A DNA stretch of 64,000 nt, taken from NCBI GenBank assembly GCA_041874725.1, contig CP097466.1, positions 5,146,001 through 5,210,000 of the forward strand. Direction: 5' to 3'. The notes under the pieces were generated by a model. That model saw only the letters and a program-made list of their open reading frames with translations, was not told the origin of the DNA and searched no databases. The number at the start of each line of letters is the position of its first letter. Within the stretch, counting starts at the first letter, position 1. This stretch comes from Duganella sp. BuS-21. GTDB taxonomy: Bacteria; Pseudomonadota; Gammaproteobacteria; Burkholderiales; Burkholderiaceae_D. The position numbers were made by a program, and so were the translations under genes. Shown piece by piece: positions 60,817-64,000 of this stretch.

Positions 60817-63224
60817 GGCCCGGCCGCCTTTTCCAGCTCACGCACCAGCCGCGCCACGCGGTCCGACAATTTCTCGGTACTGAGCTTTTCGCGGAAACGC
60901 TCCACCATCAGCGCAAAGCCGAATGGCGTGGCGCGCTTGATCGCGTGGAAGCGCACCACGCGCGCCTGCAGTTCCAGCAGCGTGGCGCGCAGGCGGCCCA
61001 GTTCCAGTTCCTGCTCCAACACCTCGCGCTGTGCCTGCGTCAGCAGCAGGTTGCCGGCGTCGTGCTGGCTGAACACGGCAAAGAACAGCGACGACGACGC
61101 CTGCAACTGGCGCGCACTCTTGCCCTGCCCCGGATAGCCCTGGAATACCAGCCCGGCGATGCGGGCGATCTCGCGGAAGCGGCGCTGCGACATTTCGGTG
61201 GCGTTCAGGCTGGCCAGCACGTGCTCCAGCAGATGCTCGGTGCTGAACAACTCCACGGCGGCGCCCTGCCCCACGTCCATCAGCTTGGCCCAGTCCAGTT
61301 CCTGCGCCGACAGCAGTTCCATGCCGTAGTCGTTGACCGCGATGGAAAACGTCACCGGCATCATGCAGCCCACGCGATAGGCCAGCAGCGCGCCCAGGCC
61401 CACGTGCACCGAGCGCCCGGCAAACGGAAACATGAACAGGTGCCGGCCTTCCCGGCTGTGCATGGTTTCGACCACGGTTTCGCCGGCGGTCGGCAGCGAC
61501 GACCAGCGTTGTTGTATCTCCAGCAGCGGCTGCAACGCTTGCATTGCCGGTCCTTCGTAGCGACCGGCGGCGGCCAGCTGCAACTGCGCCAGCGCCGCGT
61601 GCGCCAGCTCGGACGACATCGGCATGCGCCCGCCCTGCCAGCGCGGCACGGCGCCGCGCGCACCGGTGGCGCGGCGCACGTAGGCCGTCATCTCGTGCAA
61701 GCGCACGAATTCCAGGATGCGGCCGGCAAACAGGAAATGATCGCCCTTGCGCAGCCGCGAAATGAACGATTCCTCCACACTGCCCAGCCGGCCGCCGCTG
61801 ACGTACTTCACCTGCAAGGAGGAATCGGCAACGATGGTGCCGATGCCCATGCGGTGACGCCGGCCCAGCGCCGCGTCCGGCACGCGGTAGACGCCCTCCT
61901 GGTCCGCCAGCACGCGCCGGTATTCGGGATAGGCCACCAGCGTCTGCCCGCCGCGTGCGACGAAATCCATCGCCCATTGCCATTCATCATCACTCAGGTG
62001 GCGGTAGGACCAGGCGCTGCGCACCTCGGCCAGCAAGTCCTGCGAGCGGAAGCCGCCGCCCAGCGCCATCGTCACCAGATGCTGCACCAGCACGTCCAGC
62101 GGTTTCTCCGGCACCGGCCGCGCCTCGATATCGCGCGCGGCCACGGCCTGGATGGCGCCGGCCGCCTCCAGCAGCTCCAGGCTTTGCGTCGGCACCAGCG
62201 TCAGCCGCGATATCCGCCCCGGCGCGTGGCCGCTGCGACCGGCCCGCTGCAGCAGCCGTGCGATGCCCTTGGCGCTGCCGATCTGCAGCACCCGTTCGAC
62301 CGGCAGGAAATCCACGCCCAGGTCCAGGCTGGAGGTGCACACCACGGCTTTCAGCTGTCCCTGCTTGAGGCCCTGCTCCACCCATTCGCGCACCTCCTTG
62401 TCCAGCGAGCCGTGATGCAGCGCGATCAGTCCGGCCCAGTCCGGCCGCGCGTCGAGCAGGTGCTGATACCACAGCTCCGCCTGCGAGCGCGTGTTGGTGA
62501 ACACCAGCGTGGCGTTGTGCTGTTCGATCTCGGCGATCACCGGCAGCAGCATTTTCACGCCGAGATGCCCGCCCCACGGGAAGCGCGACGGATTTTCCGG
62601 GATCAGCGTATCGACCACGATCTTCTTGCTCACATGCCCCTCGACGATCACGCCCTCCGGCATCAAGGTTTCCCTGGCCTGAGTCAGGTTACCCAGCGTG
62701 GCCGACAGTCCCCACACCAGCAGCTCGGGATTCCAGCGGCGCAGGCGCGCCAGCGCCAGCTGCGTCTGCACACCGCGCTTGTTGCCCATCAGCTCGTGCC
62801 ATTCATCGATGATGATCATTTGCAGCTGCTGGAAGCGTTCGGCGGCGTTGGGATGGCTGAGCAGCAGCGTCAGGCTTTCCGGCGTGGTGATCAGGGCGTC
62901 GGGCAAACGCTTGTTCTGGCGCGCACGCTGGGCCGAACTGGTGTCGCCGGTGCGGGCCTCGACCTGCCAGTCCGGCGCCGCATCCTGCAAAGCGCGCAAG
63001 GTGTCGGCGGCCAGCGCGCGCATCGGCGTGATCCACAGCACGCGCAAGCCGACCCGCTTCGGGCGCGGCAGCTGCAAGGCGGCGAACCACACGGCATAGG
63101 TCTTGCCGGCGCCGGTGCTCGCATGCAGCAGGCCCGACTGGCCCGCCGCCGCCGCATCCCACACCGCGCGCTGGAACGGGAATACCTTCCAGCCGCGCTG
63201 GGAAAACCACGCCTTCGCGTTCAT
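60813..63224 (-). CDS. Ligase-associated Lhr-like DEXH-box helicase
   Basis: The 803-residue protein has a Walker [13 protein letters not shown] (K41), the motif II DEWH in [22 protein letters not shown] (motif III) and the C-terminal helicase domain with GRSGHAPGR (motif VI). Beyond it lie the winged-helix and DUF4011/Lhr-core regions. Lhr helicases unwind DNA or RNA:DNA 3'–5'. Overlaps of four bases join it to the ligase gene upstream and pdeM downstream, as in other bacteria with this set. It begins [18 protein letters not shown]. Confidence 0.95.
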   Translation of the reverse strand: MNAKAWFSQRGWKVFPFQRAVWDAAAAGQSGLLHASTGAGKTYAVWFAALQLPRPKRVGLRVLWITPMRALAADTLRALQDAAPDWQVEARTGDTSSAQRARQNKRLPDALITTPESLTLLLSHPNAAERFQQLQMIIIDEWHELMGNKRGVQTQLALARLRRWNPELLVWGLSATLGNLTQARETLMPEGVIVEGHVSKKIVVDTLIPENPSRFPWGGHLGVKMLLPVIAEIEQHNATLVFTNTRSQAELWYQHLLDARPDWAGLIALHHGSLDKEVREWVEQGLKQGQLKAVVCTSSLDLGVDFLPVERVLQIGSAKGIARLLQRAGRSGHAPGRISRLTLVPTQSLELLEAAGAIQAVAARDIEARPVPEKPLDVLVQHLVTMALGGGFRSQDLLAEVRSAWSYRHLSDDEWQWAMDFVARGGQTLVAYPEYRRVLADQEGVYRVPDAALGRRHRMGIGTIVADSSLQVKYVSGGRLGSVEESFISRLRKGDHFLFAGRILEFVRLHEMTAYVRRATGARGAVPRWQGGRMPMSSELAHAALAQLQLAAAGRYEGPAMQALQPLLEIQQRWSSLPTAGETVVETMHSREGRHLFMFPFAGRSVHVGLGALLAYRVGCMMPVTFSIAVNDYGMELLSAQELDWAKLMDVGQGAAVELFSTEHLLEHVLASLNATEMSQRRFREIARIAGLVFQGYPGQGKSARQLQASSSLFFAVFSQHDAGNLLLTQAQREVLEQELELGRLRATLLELQARVVRFHAIKRATPFGFALMVERFREKLSTEKLSDRVARLVRELEKAAGP

Positions 63225-64000
63225 GGCGCGACCAGAAGGTTCTTCAGGGATGCCAGGGTATCTGCCTCATCGATCGATTTATCTTCGCGCCGCCGCAGGA
63301 TGCGCGGGAAGCGCACCGCCACGCCGGACTTGTGGCGCGGCGAACTGGCGATGCCCTCGAAGCCGATCTCGAACACCATGCTCGGTGTGACGCTGCGCAC
63401 CGGGCCGAATTTTTCTATTGTGGTCTTGCGGATCGCCTGGTCGACCTGGGCGATCTCGGCATCGGTCAGCCCGGAATAAGCCTTGGCGAACGGCACCAGC
63501 TTGCGCTCCTCGTCCCACACGGCAAACGTGTAGTCGGTATACAGCGAGGCGCGGCGGCCGTGACCGGCCTGCGCGTAGATCAGCACCGCATCCACGCTGT
63601 AGGGGTCAATCTTCCACTTCCACCAGGTGCCCACACTCTTGGTGCGGCCGACGCCGTAGCGCGCATCGACCGCCTTCAACATCATGCCCTCGACGCCGCG
63701 CTCGCGCGACTCGGTGCGGATCAGCGCCAGCTCGTCCCAGCTGGCGGCGCTGATCAGCGGCGCCAGCCGCAATTGCGGCGCTCCCTGCAGGCTGCCGACC
63801 AATTGTTCCAGCAGCATGCGCCGCTCGGACTGCGGCACCTCGCGCAGGTCGCGGCCGTCCAGCTCCAGCAGGTCGTACACCACCATCACCGCCGGCAGTT
63901 CGCCCAGCAGCCGCGCCGACACCTGCTTGCGACCCATGCGTTTTTGCAGGGCCGCAAACGGCGCCGGCGCCGCGCCGCCATGCCAGATCAGGATTTCGCC
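63221..64000 (-). CDS. ATP-dependent DNA ligase, C-terminal 259 codons (5' end beyond window)
   Basis: The frame is open from the right window edge ([18 protein letters not shown]…). It contains [18 protein letters not shown] (motif IIIa region), [14 protein letters not shown] (motif IV) and [20 protein letters not shown] (motif V), then an OB-fold with [13 protein letters not shown]. The nucleotidyl lysine (KxDG) is outside the window. This is the ligase of the Lhr/PdeM-associated repair group; the fourth member, an MBL-fold exonuclease, would be expected further right. ATGs inside the frame (for example at 63937) are internal, not the start. Confidence 0.94.
   Translation of the reverse strand, partial: GEILIWHGGAAPAPFAALQKRMGRKQVSARLLGELPAVMVVYDLLELDGRDLREVPQSERRMLLEQLVGSLQGAPQLRLAPLISAASWDELALIRTESRERGVEGMMLKAVDARYGVGRTKSVGTWWKWKIDPYSVDAVLIYAQAGHGRRASLYTDYTFAVWDEERKLVPFAKAYSGLTDAEIAQVDQAIRKTTIEKFGPVRSVTPSMVFEIGFEGIASSPRHKSGVAVRFPRILRRREDKSIDEADTLASLKNLLVAP

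Noticed and set aside
1..64000. tRNA, rRNA, riboswitch or integrated phage
   Set aside because: No cloverleaf, rRNA segment, known riboswitch core, integrase or phage gene was recognised; leucine, tryptophan and methionine-related genes show no leader element I could identify.

Overview
The window is GC-rich bacterial chromosome. Gene order leuC–entericidin–leuD–leuB–asd–fimV–truA–trpF–trpB–trpA–accD–folC–SPOR–cvpA–purF, together with rpsF–priB–rpsR–rplI–dnaB, is the usual Burkholderiales layout. The PEP-CTERM protein, two-partner secretion locus, HemP and general protein resemblance point to the family Oxalobacteraceae (Massilia/Duganella/Janthinobacterium type). That placement is inferred from gene order and protein character, not from a search. 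No rRNA, tRNA, CRISPR array or insertion sequence was seen, and almost every base is coding; no gap exceeds about 280 bp.

Left part (1–22 kb), surface and signalling. A truncated copper ATPase (copA) with a CueR-like promoter is followed by a two-partner secretion operon: TpsB transporter, a large TpsA exoprotein with a long Thr-Pro repeat, and an overlapping FecR-domain gene. Upstream lie a CHASE2 adenylate cyclase and a GAF/HD-GYP phosphodiesterase joined by an ATGA overlap. Divergent from them are a metallo-beta-lactamase-fold hydrolase and a GAF–GspE-type ATPase. Then come a small protein resembling the N-terminal domain of cyanophycin synthetase, a GNAT acetyltransferase, and an overlapping Crp-type regulator/hybrid histidine kinase/response regulator operon.

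Middle (22–47 kb), housekeeping. A DUF47–Pit phosphate transport pair, dnaB, and the rpsF–priB–rpsR–rplI operon (priB apparently with a CTG start) precede lexA with two SOS boxes. The purine/folate/fatty-acid block, the tryptophan block (TrpA has Glu at the usual Asp60 position), truA, fimV, asd and the leucine genes follow. Five copies of a paired inverted repeat related to 'CATTCCCGCGCAGGCGGGAA' sit between genes of this block, and a PEP-CTERM gene interrupts it between trpA and accD.

Right part (47–64 kb), redox, iron and repair. A cheZ–cheA pair is followed by a universal stress protein behind a perfect FNR box, a NarL/FixJ-type regulator and an Fnr-family regulator. hemP sits behind a probable Fur site, followed by a DUF2325 protein. 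The most interesting locus is a Fur-controlled five-gene operon on the minus strand (PepSY membrane protein, DUF2271 protein, DUF4198 protein, ApbE flavin transferase, membrane-anchored flavodoxin/FAD reductase). The DUF2271 protein carries a DGVSGAT motif that matches the ApbE flavinylation consensus, suggesting an iron-regulated extracytoplasmic flavin electron-transfer chain. The window ends in the ligase-associated DNA repair operon (pdeM, Lhr-like helicase, truncated ATP-dependent ligase).
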